Below, piece by piece: positions 52,128 to 64,000 of a stretch of 64,000 nt of DNA. Both the position numbers and the translations under genes were made by a program. Origin of the DNA: Elmis aenea (Eukaryota > Arthropoda > Insecta > Coleoptera > Elmidae). The number at the start of each line of letters is the position of its first letter. Within the stretch, counting starts at the first letter, position 1. The DNA lies in assembly GCA_947652605.1 (NCBI GenBank), contig OX393581.1, positions 49,127,924 to 49,191,923 on the forward strand. Reading direction: 5' to 3'. Under the pieces are notes generated by a model. That model made no database searches. It saw only the letters and a list, made by a program, of their open reading frames with translations, and had not been told where the DNA came from.

Positions 52128-52525
52128 AGGGTGCAAGAGATATTCTGCTATATCCGTTTTTAGTAAAATTATACCAACGATTTCCTAGTATGTTGTTGTT
52201 GAATGGGTTTGACCTTTGGTTTGCATCTAAGAAAGCCTTGACTGAACACTGAATGTCGATTTTTCTTCGTGGAAAGCCTTTCTTATGACTTTCCAGGATA
52301 TACTCAACAAGTGTATTTTTCTCTTCTTTCGTGAGATAAGTATGCCTTCCGAATTCGGGTTTTGTGAACTTTGGCCCCAACCTAAACTGGAGAGTTGACC
52401 TTGGTATTCCGTATTTTTTTGAAACTGTTTTCTTGGGTATGCCAGACGACTTCATTCAGAGCACGTTGAAGAATCTGTTCAGAATATCTCTTCACGTATT
52501 TTTTATCTCTCTTAATCTTGGGCAT
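52126..52525 (-). pseudogene. pogo-like transposase N-terminal remnant (helix-turn-helix domains), copy 2
   Basis: The ATG is at 52525. The pipsqueak-type domain is split over two frames with the break near 52447-52459, then the CENP-B/Tc5-type domain runs to a stop at 52126. Translations are identical to copy 1. Both frameshifts and the loss of the catalytic domain are shared, so they predate the duplication. Confidence 0.82.
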
Positions 52526-53040
52526 TAAAAAAAAACACATCACCCTGGAGCCTATTCCTGACTTTGATAGATGTGCCAATGTTTGGCGAAATTCAAAAAT
52601 TATGTTACCCAAATGTTGGCACCGGGTGCCAATATTTAGCGGGAGCCTATATTGCTATACCAAATGTTGGCACCGCTGTTTTTTTTATTAAAAAGTTAAC
52701 CAATCTTATGTTTTGTAAAAGAATTATCAACAGAAAATCATAAAATACTATTACTAAAAACTTGCAAATAATATTACTACAAAACTAGCCAGTAACCCAA
52801 CTTGTTTCTATAGCCTATTACTATGAAAATTGATAAAAACTTACTTTTATGAAGAAGACGTCACACATTTAACCTCATAATTCAGCCATGTTTGAAACAA
52901 CGGCATGCGTAATGGTTCTAGGATGCACTTCGATGTTGTCAGATTTCATAAAAAATATTCCCAACAGCTGAATGAACTTACTTTTTTATATATCGAGGAA
53001 AATATAAAGGAAGTGCCAATCATTGGTAAAATGCCAACGT
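52526..53040. other. non-coding right arm of the transposon, copy 2
   Basis: It matches the right arm of copy 1. It holds subterminal motifs and AT-rich filler, with no recognisable gene. Confidence 0.5.
52573..53020 (-). repeat. right subterminal GTGCCAAT/TTGGCAC repeats, copy 2
   Basis: The motif cluster matches copy 1, including the inverted pair TTGGCACCGGGTGCCAA at 52616-52632. Confidence 0.7.
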
Positions 53041-53055
53041 TTGGGGGTTTTACCC
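53041..53055 (-). repeat. right terminal inverted repeat, copy 2
   Basis: TTGGGGGTTTTACCC, the inverse of 50926-50940, is followed by TA (53056-53057) and resumed satellite. Confidence 0.95.
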
Positions 53056-53907
53056 TATGTCTTTCAATGAGCTGGTTTTAATTTTTAATAATTTCCTAAA
53101 AATACCGTGCTTTAGTTAATACATATGTTCCTTGAGCGACTATTTCTAAACAATTTTAATTATTGATTTGTATATCACAGGAACAATTTATCCATCGCTT
53201 CTTTACATGAATACAATTGTTTTGCATGTCTTTCAATGAGCTGGTTTTAATTTTTAATAATTTCCTAAAAATACCGTGCTTTAGTTAATACATATGTTCC
53301 TTGAGCAACTATTTCTAAACAATTTTAATTATTGATTTGTATATCACAGGAACAGTTTATCCATCGCCTCTTTACATGAATACAATTGTTTTGCATATGT
53401 CTTTCAATGAGCTGGTTTTAATTTTTAATAATTTCCTAAAAATACCGTGCTTTAGTTAATACATATGTTCCTTGAGCGAATATTTCGAAACAATTTCAAT
53501 TATTGATTTGTATATCACAGGAACAGTTTATCCATCGCCTCTTTACATTACTACAATTGTTTTGCATATGTCTTTCAATGAGCTGGTTTTAATTTTTAAT
53601 AATTTCCTAAAAATACCGTGCTTTAGTTAATACATATGTTCCTTGAGCGACTATTTCGAAACAATTTTAATTATTGATTTGTATATCACAGGAACAGTTT
53701 ATCCATCGCCTCTTTACATGAATACAATTGTTTTGCATATGTCTTTCAATGAGCTGGTTTTAGATTTTAATAATTTCCTAAAAATACCGTGCTTTAGTTA
53801 ATACATATGTTCCTTGAGCGACTAATCGAAACAATTTCAATTATTGATTTGTATATCACAGAAACAGTTTATCCATCGCCTCTTTACATGAATACAATTG
53901 TTTTGCA

Positions 53908-53909
53908 TA
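53908..53909. other. paralogous empty insertion site (TA) of the transposon
   Basis: The monomers at about 53816-54170 carry the same ordered variants as the two flanks of the element joined together. These are GACTAATCG with TTTCAATT and AGAAACAG on the left, then TTCTAAAC, GGAACAATTT, GCTTC and GCATGTC, then GAGCAACTATTTCTA on the right. Here the sequence reads GCATATGTC without interruption, with a single TA. Confidence 0.88.
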
Positions 53910-54139
53910 TGTCTTTCAATGAGCTGGTTTTAATTTTTAATAATTTCCTAAAAATACCGTGCTTTAGTTAATACATATGTTCCTTGAGCGACTATTTCTA
54001 AACAATTTTAATTATTGATTTGTATATCACAGGAACAATTTATCCATCGCTTCTTTACATGAATACAATTGTTTTGCATGTCTTTCAATGAGCTGGTTTT
54101 AATTTTTAATAATTTCCTAAAAATACCGTGCTTTAGTTA

Positions 54140-57100
54140 ATACATATGTTCCTTGAGCAACTATTTCTAAACAATTTTAATTATTGATTTGTATATCACA
54201 GGAACAGTTTATCCATCGCCTCTTTACATGAATACAATTGTTTTGCATATGTCTTTCAATGAGCTGGTTTTAATTTTTAATAATTTCCTAAAAATACCGT
54301 GCTTTAGTTAATACATATGTTCCTTGAGCGAATATTTCGAAACAATTTCAATTATTGATTTGTATATCACAGGTACAGTTTATCCATCGCCTCTTTACAT
54401 TACTACAATTGTTTTGCATATGTCTTTCAAAGAGCTGGTTTTTAATTTTTAATAATTTCCTAAAAATACCGTGCTTTAGTTAATACATATGTTCCTTGAG
54501 CGAATATTTCGAAACAATTTCATTTATTGATTTGTATATCACAGGAACAGTTTATCCATCGCCTCTTTACATGAATACAATTGTTTTGCATATGTCTTTC
54601 AATGAGCTGGTTTTAATTTTTAATAATTTCCTAAAAATACCGTGCTTTAGTTAATACATATGTTCCTTGAGCGACTATTTCGAAACAATTTTAATTATTG
54701 ATTTGTATATCACAGAAACAGTTTATCCATCGCCTCTTTACATGAATACAATTGTTTTGCATATGTCTTTCAATGAGCTGGTTTTAGATTTTAATAATTT
54801 CCTAAAAATACCGTGCTTTAGTTAATACATATGTTCCTTGAGCGACTAATCGAAACAATTTCAATTATTGATTTGTATATCACAGAAACAGTTTATCCAT
54901 CGCCTCTTTACATGAATACAATTGTTTTGCATATGTCTTTCAATGAGCTGGTTTTAATTTTTAATAATTTCCTAAAAATACCGTGCTTTAGTTAATACAT
55001 ATGTTCCTTGAGCGACTATTTCTAAACAATTTTAATTATTGATTTGTATATCACAGGAACAATTTATCCATCGCCTCTTTACATGAATACAATTGTTTTG
55101 CATATGTCTTTCAATGAGCTGGTTTTAATTTTTAATAATTTCCTAAAAAGACCGTGCTTTAGTTAATACATATGTTCCTTGAGCGACTATTTCGAAACAA
55201 TTTTAATTATTGATTTGTATATCACAGGAACAGTTTATCTATCGCCTCTTTACATGAATACAATTGTTTTGCATATGTCTTTCAATGAGCTGGTTTTAAT
55301 TTTTAATAATTTCCTAAAAATACCGTGCTTTAGTTAATACATATGTTCCTTGAGCGACTATTTCTAAACAATTTTAATTATTGATTTGTATATCACAGGA
55401 ACAATTTATCCATCGCTTCTTTACATAAATACAATTGTTTTGCATATGTCTTTCAATGTGCTGGTTTTAATTTTTAATAATTTCCTAAAAATACCGTGCT
55501 TTAGTTAATACATATGTTCCTTGAGCGACTATTTCGAAACAATTTTAATTATTGATTTGTATATCACAGGAACAGTTTATCCATCGCCTCTTTACATGAA
55601 TACAATTGTTTTGCATATGTCTTTCAATGAGCTGGTTTTAATTTTTAATAATTTCCTAAAAATACCGTGCTTTAGTTAATACATATGTTCCTTGAGCAAC
55701 TATTTCAAAACAATTTTAATTATTGATTTGTATATCACAGGAACAGTTTATCCATCGCCTCTTTACATGAATACAATTGTTTTGCATATGTCTTTCAATG
55801 AGCTGGTTTTAATTTTTAATAATTTCCTAAAAATACCGTGCTTTAGTTAATACATATGTTCCTTGAGCGACTATTTCGAAACAATTTCAATTATTGATTT
55901 GTATATCACAGGAACAGTTTATCCATCGCCTCTTTACATGAATACAATTGTTTTGCATATGTCTTTCAATGAGCTGGTTTTAATTTTTAATAATTTCCTA
56001 AAAATACCGTGCTTTAGTTAATACATATGTTCCTTGAGCGACTATTTCTGAACAATTTTAATTATTGATTTGTATATCACAGGAACAGTTTATCCATCGC
56101 CTCTTTACATGAATACAATTGTTTTGCATATGTCTTTCAATAAGCTGGTTTTAATTTTTAATAATTTCCTAAAAATACCGTGCTTTAGTTAATACATATG
56201 TTCCTTGAGCGACTATTTCTAAACAATTTTAATTATTGATTTGTATATCACAGGAACAGTTTATCCATCGCCTCTTTACATGAATACAATTGTTTTGCAT
56301 ATGTCTTTCAATAAGCTGGTTTTAATTTTTAATAATTTTCTAAAAATACCGTGCTTTAGTTACTACATATGTTCCTTGAGCGACTATTTCGAAACAATTT
56401 TAATTATTGATTTGTATATCACAGGAACAGTTTATCCATCGCCTCTTTACATGAATACAATTGTTTTGCATATGTCTTTCAATGAGCTGGTTTTAATTTT
56501 TAATAATTTCCTAAAAATACCGTGCTTTAGTTAATACATATGTTCCTTGAGCGACTATTTCTGAACAATTTTAATTATTGATTTGTATATCACAGGAACA
56601 GTTTATCCATCGCCTCTTTACATGAATACAATTGTTTTGCATATGTCTTTCAATGAGCTGGTTTTAATTTTTAATAATTTCCTAAAAATACCGTGCTTTA
56701 GTTAATACATATGTTCCTTGAGCGAATATTTCGAAACAATTTCAATTATTGATTTGTATATCACAGGAACAGTTTATCCATCGCCTCTTTACATTACTAC
56801 AATTGTTTTGCATATGTCTTTCAAAGAGCTGGTTTTAATTTTTAATAATTTCCTAAAAATACCGTGCTTTAGTTAATACATATGTTCCTTGAGCGAATAT
56901 TTCGAAACAATTTCATTTATTGATTTGTATATCACAGGAACAGTTTATCCATCGCCTCTTTACATGAATACAATTGTTTTGCATATGTCTTTCAATGAGC
57001 TGGTTTAAATTTTTAATAATTTCCTAAAAATACCGTGCTTTAGTTAATACATATGTTCCTTGAGCGACTATTTCGAAACAATTTTAATTATTGATTTGTA

Positions 57101-58260
57101 TATCACAGAAACAGTTTATCCATCGCCTCTTTACATGAATACAATTGTTTTGCATATGTCTTTCAATGAGCTGGTTTTAATTTTTAATAATTTCCTAAAA
57201 ATACCGTGCTTTAGTTAATACATATGTTCCTTGAGCGACTAATCGAAACAATTTTAATTATTGATTTGTATATCACAGAAACAGTTTATCCATCGCCTCT
57301 TTACATGAATACAATTGTTTTGCATATGTCTTTCAATGAGCTGGTTTTAATTTTTAATAATTTCCTAAAAATACCGTGCTTTAGTTAATACATATGTTCT
57401 TTGAGCGACTATTTCGAAACAATTTCAATTATTGATTTGTATATCACAGAAACAGTTTATCCATCGCCTCTTTACATGAATACAATTGTTTTGCATATGT
57501 CTTTCAAGGAGCTGGTTTTAATTTTTAATAATTTCCTAAAAATACCGTGCTTTAGTTAATACATATGTTCCTTGAGCGACTATTTCGAAACAATTTTAAT
57601 TATTGATTTGTATATCACAGGAACAGTTTATCCATCGCCTCTTTACATGAATACAATTGTTTTGCATATTTCTTTCAATGAGCTGGTTTTAATTTTTAAT
57701 AATTTCCTAAAAATACCGTGCTTTAGTTAATACATATGTTCCTTGAGCGACTATTTCTAAACAATTTTAATTATTGATTTGTATATCACAGGAACAATTT
57801 ATCCATCGCTTCTTTACATAAATACAATTGTTTTGCATATGTCTTTCAATGAGCTGGTTTTAATTTTTAATAATTTCCTAAAAATACCGTGCTTTAGTTA
57901 ATACATATGTTCCTTGAGCGACTATTTCGAAACAATTTTAATTATTGATTTGTATATTACAGGAACAGTTTATCCATCGCCTCTTTACATGAATACAATT
58001 GTTTTGCATATGTCTTTAAATGAGCTGGTTTTAATTTTTAATAATTTCCTAAAAATACCGTGCTTTAGTTAATACATATGTTCCTTGAGCGACTATTTCA
58101 AAACAATTTTAATTATTGATTTGTATATCACAGGAACAGTTTATCCATCGCCTCTTTACATGAATACAATTGTTTTGCATATGTCTTTCAATGAGCTGGT
58201 TTTAATTTTTAATAATTTCCTAAAAATACCGTGCTTTAGTTAATACATATGTTCCTTGAG
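54140..58260. repeat. large satellite duplication, copy C
   Basis: The markers are offset 12462 bp from copy B up to the fused frame at 56241, and 12975 bp after it: CAATGTGCTGG at 55453, GCATATTTC at 57663 and CTTTAAATG at 58013. Copy C contains both the TTTATCTATCGCC monomer missing from A and the three monomers missing from B. It is therefore the most complete of the three. It has private changes such as CAAGGAGC near 57506. Confidence 0.83.
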
Positions 58261-60340
58261 CGACTATTTCTGAACAATTTTAATTATTGATTTGTATATC
58301 ACAGGAACAGTTTATCCATCGCCTCTTTACATGAATACAATTGTTTTGCATATGTCTTTCAATGAGCTGGTTTTAATTTTTAATAATTTCCTAAAAATAC
58401 CGTGCTTTAGTTAATACATATGTTCCTTGAGCGACTATTTCTGAACAATTTTAATTATTGATTTGTATATCACAGGAACAGTTTATCCATCACCTCTTTA
58501 CATGAATACAATTGTTTTGCATATGTCTTTCAAAGAGATGGTTTTAATTTTTAATAATTTCCTAAAAATACCGTGCTTTAGTTAATACATATGTTCCTTG
58601 AGCGACTATTTCGAAACAATTTCAATTATTGATTTGTATATCACAGGAACAATTTATCCATCGCTTCTTTACATAAATACAATTGTTTTGCATATGTCTT
58701 TCAATGTGCTGGTTTTAATTTTTAATAATTTCCTAAAAATACCGTGCTTTAGTTAATACATATGTTCCTTGAGCGACTATTTCAAAACAATTTTAATTAT
58801 TGATTTGTATATCACAGGAACAGTTTATCCATCGCCTCTTTACATGAATACAATTGTTTTGCATATGTCTTTCAATGAGCTGGTTTTAATTTTTAATAAT
58901 TTCCTAAAAATACCGTGCTTTAGTTAATACATATGTTCCTTGAGCGACTATTTCAAAACAATTTTAAATATTGATTTGTATATCACAGGAACAGTTTATC
59001 CATCGCCTCTTTACATGAATACAATTGTTTTGCATATGTCTTTCAATGAGCTGGTTTTAATTTTTAATAATTTCCTAAAAATACCGTGCTTTAGTTAATA
59101 CATATGTTCCTTGAGCGACTATTTCGAAACAATTTCAATTATTGATTTGTATATCACAGGAACAGTTTATCCATCGCCTCTTTACATGAATACAATTGTT
59201 TTGCATATGTCTTTCAATGAGCTGGTTTTAATTTTTAATAATTTCCTAAAAATACCGTGCTTTAGTTAATACATATGTTCCTTGAGCGACTATTTCAAAA
59301 CAATTGTAATTATTGATTTGTATATCACAGGAACAGTTTATCCATCGCCTCTTTACATGAATACAATTGTTTTGCATATGTCTTTCAATGAGCTGGTTTT
59401 AATTTTTAATAATTTCCTAAAAATACCGTGCTTTAGTTAATACATATGTTCCTTGAGCGACTATTTCGAAAGAACTTCAATTATTGATTTGTATATCACA
59501 GGAACAGTTTATCCATCGCCTCTTTACATGAATACAATTGTTTTGCATGTCTTTCAATGAGCTGGTTTTAATTTTTAATAATTTCCTAAAAATACCGTGC
59601 TTTAGTTAATACATATGTTCCTTGAGCGACTATTTCTAAACAATTTTAATTATTGATTTGTATATCACAGGAACAGTTTATCCATCGCCTCTTTACATGA
59701 ATACAATTGTTTTGCATATGTCTTTCAATGAGCTGGTTTTAATTTTTAATAATTTCTTAAAAATGCCGTGCTTTAGTTAATACATGTGTTCCTTGAGCGA
59801 CTATTTCGAAACAGTTTTAATTATTGATTTGTATATCACAGGAACAGTTTATCCATCGCCTCTTTACATGAATACAATTGTTTTGCATATGTCTTTCAAT
59901 GAGCTGGTTTTAATTTTTAATAATTTCCTAAAAATACCGTGCTTTAGTTAATACATATGTTCCTTGAGCGACTATTTCTGAACAATTTTAATTATTGATT
60001 TGTATATCACAGGAACAGTTTATCCATCGCCTCTTTACATGAATACAATTGTTTTGCATATGTCTTTCAATGAGCTGGTTTTAATTTTTAATAATTTCCT
60101 AAAAATACCGTGCTTTAGTTAATACATATGTTCCTTGAGCGACTATTTCAAAACAATTTTAATTATAGATTTGTATATCACAGGAACAGTTTATCCATCG
60201 CCTCTTTACATGAATACAATTGTTTTGCATATGTCTTTCAATGAGCTGGTTTTAATTTTTAATAATTTTCTAAAAATACCGTGCTTTAGTTAATACATAT
60301 GTTCCTTGAGCGACTATTTCGAAACAATTTCAATTATTGA
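58240..60340. repeat. satellite segment related to 31.2-33.2 kb
   Basis: Rare variants are shared in the same order. CATCACCTC with CAAAGAGATGG is at about 58488 and 31500 (shift 26988 bp). CGAAAGAACTTC followed by GCATGTC is at about 59468 and 32309 (shift 27159 bp, exactly one monomer more). Both segments then continue with AATTTCTTAAAAATGCC. This shows exchange over tens of kilobases and at least one monomer gained or lost. Confidence 0.75.
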
Positions 60341-62539
60341 TTTGTATATCACAGGAACAGTTTATCCATCGCCTCTTTACATGAATACAATTGTTTTGCA
60401 TATGTCTTTCAATGAGCTGGTTTTAATTTTTAATAATTTCCTAAAAATACCGTGCTTTAGTTAATACATATGTTCCTTGAGCGACTATTTCTAAACAATT
60501 TTAATTATTGATTTGTATATCACAGGAACAGTTTATCCATCGCCTCTTTACATGAATACAATTGTTTTGCATATGTCTTTCAATGAGCTGGTTTTAATTT
60601 TTAATAATTTCCTAAAAATACCGTGCTTTAGTTAATACATATGTTCCTTGAGCGACTATTTCGAAACAATTTCAATTATTGATTTGTATATCACAGGAAC
60701 AGTTTATCCATCGCCTCTTTACATGAATACAATTGTTTTGCATATGTCTTTCAATGAGCTGGTTTTAATTTTTCATAATTTCCTAAAAATACCGTGCTTT
60801 AGTTAATACATATGTTCCTTGAGCGAATATTTCGAAACAATTTCAATTATTGATTTGTATATCACAGGAACAGTTTATCCATCGCCTCTTTACATTACTA
60901 CAATTGTTTTGCATATGTCTTTCAAAGAGCTGGTTTTAATTTTTAATAATTTCCTAAAAATACCGTGCTTTAGTTAATACATATGTTCCTTGAGCGACTA
61001 TTTCAAAACAATTTTAATTATTGATTTGTATATCACAGGAACAGTTTATCCATCGCCTCTTTACATGAATACAATTGTTTTGCATATGTCTTTCAATGAG
61101 CTGGTTTTAATTTTTAATAATTTCCTAAAAATACCGTGCTTTAGTTAATACATATGTTTCTTGAGCGACTATTTCGAAACAATTTTAATTATTGATTTGT
61201 ATATCACAGAAACAGTTTATCCATCGCCTCTTTACATGAATACAATTGTTTTGCATATGTCTTTCAATGAGCTGGTTTTAATTTTTAATAATTTCCTAAA
61301 AATACCGTGCTTTAGTTAATACATATGTTCCTTGAGCGACTATTTCTAAACAATTTCAATTATTGATTTGTATATCACAGGAACAGTTTATCCATCGCCT
61401 CTTTACATGAATACAATTGTTTTGCATATGTCTTTCAATGAGCTGGTTTTAATTTTTAATAATTTCCTAAAAATACCGTGCTTTAGTTAATACATATGTT
61501 CCTTGAGCGACTATTTCTACACAATTTTAATTATTGATTTGTATATCACAGAAACAGTTTATCCATCGCCTCTTTACATGAATACAATTGTTTTGCATAT
61601 GTCTTTCAATGAGCTGGTTTTAATTTTTAATAATTTCCTAAAAATACCGTGCTTTAGTTAATACATATGTTCCTTGAGCGAATATTTCGAAACAATTTCA
61701 ATTATTGATTTGTATATCACAGGAACAGTTTATCCATCGCTTTTTTACATTACTACAATTGTTTTGCATATGTCTTTCAAAGAGCTGGTTTTAATTTTTA
61801 ATAATTTCCTAAAAATACCGTGCTTTAGTTAATACATATGTTCCTTGAGCGAATATTTCGAAACAATTTCAATTATTGATTTGTATATCACAGGAACAGT
61901 TTATCCATCGCCTCTTTACATGAATACAATTGTTTTGCATATGTCTTTCAATGAGCTGGTTTTAATTTTTAATAATTTCCTAAAAATACCGTGCTTTAGT
62001 TAATACATATGTTTCTTGAGCGACTATTTCGAAACAATTTTAATTATTGATTTGTATATCACAGAAACAGTTTATCCATCGCCTCTTTACATGAATACAA
62101 TTGTTTTGCATATGTCTTTTAATGAGCTGGTTTTAATTTTTAATAATTTCCTAAAAATACCGTGCTTTAGTTAATACATATTATGTTCCTTGAGCGACTA
62201 TTTCTACACAATTTTAATTATTGATTTGTATATCACAGGAACAGTTTATCCATCGCCTCTTTACATGAATACAATTGTTTTGCATATGTCTTTCAATGAG
62301 CTGGTTTTAATTTTTAATAATTTCCTAAAAATACCGTGCTTTAGTTAATACATATGTTCCTTGAGCGACTATTTCGAAACAATTTCAATTATTGATTTGT
62401 ATATCACAGAAACAGTTTATCCATCGCCTCTTTACATGAATACAATTGTTTTGCATATGTCTTTCAATGAGCTGGTTTTAATTTTTAATAATTTCCTAAA
62501 AATACCGTGCTTTAGTTAATACATATGTTCCTTGAGCGA

Positions 62540-64000
62540 CTATTTCTAAACAATTTTAATTATTGATTTGTATATCACAGGAACAGTTTATCCATCGCCT
62601 CTTTACATGAATACAATTGTTTTGCATATGTCTTTCAATGGGCTGGTTTTAATTTTTAATAATTTCCTAAAAATGCCGTGCTTTAGTTAATACATGTGTT
62701 CCTTGAGCGACTATTTCGAAACAATTTTATTTATTGATTTATATATCACAGGAACAGTTTATCCATCGCCTCTTTACATGAATACAATTGTTTTGCATAT
62801 GTCTTTCAATGAGCTGGTTTTAATTTTTAATAATTTCCTAAAAATACCGTGCTTTAGTTAATACATACATTTGTTCCTTGAGCGACTATTTCGAAACAAT
62901 TTTAATTATTGATTTGTATTTCACAGAAACAGTTTATCCATCGCCACTTTACATGAATACAATTGTTTTGCATATGTCTTTTAATGAGCTGGTTTAAATT
63001 TTTAATAATTTCCTAAAAATACCGTGCTTTAGTTAATACATATGTTCCTTGAGCGACTATTTCGAAACAATTTTAATTATTGATTTGTATATCACAGGAA
63101 CAGTTTATCCATCGCCTCTTTACATGAATACAATTGTTTTGCATATGTCTTTCAATGAGCTGGTTTTAATTTTTAATAATTTCCTAAAAATACCGTGCTT
63201 TAGTTAATACATATGTTCCTTGAGCGACTATTTCTAAACAATTTTAATTATTGATTTGTATATCACAGGAAAAATTTATCCATCGCTTCTTTACATAAAT
63301 ACAATTGTTTTGCATATGTCTTTCAATGAGCTTGTTTTAATTTTTAATAATTTCCTAAAAATACCGTGCTTTAGTTAATACATATGTTCCTTTGAGCGAC
63401 TATTTCTAAACAATTTTAATTATTGATTTGTATATCACAGGAAAAATTTATCCATCGCTTCTTTACATAAATACAATTGTTTTGCATATGTCTTTCAATG
63501 AGCTGGTTTTAATTTTTAATAATTTCCTAAAAATACCGTGCTTTAGTTAATACATATGTTCCTTGAGCGACTATTTCTAAACAATTTTAATTATTGATTT
63601 GTATATCACAGGAAAAATTTATCCATCGCTTCTTTACATAAATACAATTGTTTTGCATATGTCTTTCAATGAGCTGGTTTTAATTTTTAATAATTTCCTA
63701 AAAATACCGTGCTTTAGTTAATACATATGTTCCTTGAGCGACTATTTCTAAACAATTTTAATTATTGATTTGTATATCACAGGAAAAATTTATCCATCGC
63801 TTCTTTACATAAATACAATTGATTTGCATATGTCTTTCAATGAGCTGGTTTTAATTTTTAATAATTTCCTAAAAATACCGTGCTTTAGTTAATACATATG
63901 TTCCTTGAGCGACTATTTCTAAACAATTTTAATTATTGATTTGTATATCACAGGAAAAATTTATCCATCGCTTCTTTACATAAATACAATTGTTTTGCAT
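62540..64000. repeat. third copy of the 1714-bp higher-order repeat, cut by the window edge
   Basis: The variant order seen at 25.6-29.0 kb reappears here: CAATGGGCTGG (62640), an ATATATCACAGG monomer, an ACATACATTTG length variant, GTATTTCACAG with GCCACTTTAC, then successive GGAAAAATTTATCC/TTTACATAAATAC monomers including CAATTGATTTGC. It lies about 35 kb from its nearest relative. This copy adds private changes, such as TTCCTTTGAGCG near 63389. Confidence 0.82.

Larger units (their letters stand above)
50926..53055 (-). mobile_element. defective pogo-like DNA transposon, copy 2 (2130 bp)
   Basis: It has the same length, termini, frames and stop positions as copy 1, shifted by 2984 bp. I saw no base difference in the stretches compared, and the three longest encoded peptides are identical between copies. 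Identical left-flank satellite variants, and identical right-flank variants for about 400 bp, show that it arose by tandem duplication of a block containing copy 1. The alternative, an assembly duplication, cannot be excluded from sequence alone. Confidence 0.92.
47510..53477. repeat. 2984-bp tandem duplication containing the transposon
   Basis: Everything from about 47510 to 50493 recurs at about 50494-53477 with a constant offset of 2984 bp (element 2130, one TA, 852 bp of satellite). The match breaks on the left, where 47333 reads GAGCGAATATTTCG but 2984 bp downstream reads GAGCAACTATTTCTA. It breaks on the right, where 50488 reads GAGCGACTATTTCG but the counterpart at 53472 reads GAGCGAATATTTCG. 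Confidence 0.9.
53056..64000. repeat. 171-bp satellite, block 3 (about 64 monomers, open at the right)
   Basis: It has the same monomer and variant set as block 1 and continues past the window edge. It contains the empty-site relative of the transposon insertion, duplication copy C, a segment related to 31.2-33.2 kb at a shift of about 27 kb, and the third partial 1714-bp repeat. No gene is seen. Confidence 0.97.

Noticed and set aside
50926..53055. A second, independent insertion of the transposon at the same target
   Set aside because: Flanking satellite variants on both sides match copy 1 at a constant 2984-bp offset, which independent insertion would not produce.
2772..64000. CRISPR array
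   Set aside because: Repeats are contiguous, 171 bp long, and have no unique spacers. The sequence looks eukaryotic.
1..64000. tRNA, rRNA or an intact gene hidden between repeats
   Set aside because: All sequence outside the two transposons fits one of the two satellite consensuses. I saw no stretch left over apart from the 14-bp junction.

Overview
The window is almost entirely tandemly repeated, AT-rich satellite DNA from a eukaryotic chromosome. It contains no intact protein-coding gene, rRNA, tRNA or CRISPR array. The only non-satellite DNA is two copies of a defective DNA transposon. The likely source is an animal, most plausibly an insect: the 141-bp satellite has the A/T-tract character common in insect satellites, and the transposon is pogo-like with a C-terminal zinc-knuckle of the type I associate with insect elements. 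The species cannot be named from this sequence. Aphids are a reasonable guess only, since Myzus carries a subtelomeric tandem repeat of similar length (169 bp).

Layout. Positions 1-2757 hold about 19.5 copies of a 141-bp satellite. A junction of about 14 bp (2758-2771) leads into an unrelated 171-bp satellite, which fills 2772-47941 (about 264 units), 50072-50925 (exactly five units) and 53056-64000 (about 64 units) and runs off the right edge. The 171-bp monomers are arranged in nested higher-order repeats. Shared private variants recur at 2742, 3937, 4792, 2568, 1714, 5982, 7350 and 12462 bp, and at about 27 kb. The 141-bp array has its own higher-order spacing of 1830 bp.

Transposon. At 47942-50071 and 50926-53055 lie two seemingly identical 2130-bp elements with 15-bp perfect terminal inverted repeats and TA target duplications. 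Their minus strand carries remnants of a pogo/Tigger-type transposase: a pipsqueak-type helix-turn-helix, a CENP-B/Tc5-type helix-turn-helix, a Lys/Glu-rich tail with an acidic Ser/Asp tract, and a C2-C2-HC zinc-knuckle. The DDE catalytic core is missing and several frames are broken. The second copy is not a second insertion. A 2984-bp block (element, one TA and five satellite units) was duplicated in tandem. A matching empty site without the element survives at 53908.

Nothing here forms an operon or pathway. The window records satellite turnover by unequal exchange, one transposon insertion, and duplication of that insertion by the same exchange process. The most interesting point is that a CENP-B-related DNA-binding module sits inside a 171-bp satellite that has a variable TTTCGAAACA motif. 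A functional link is speculative.
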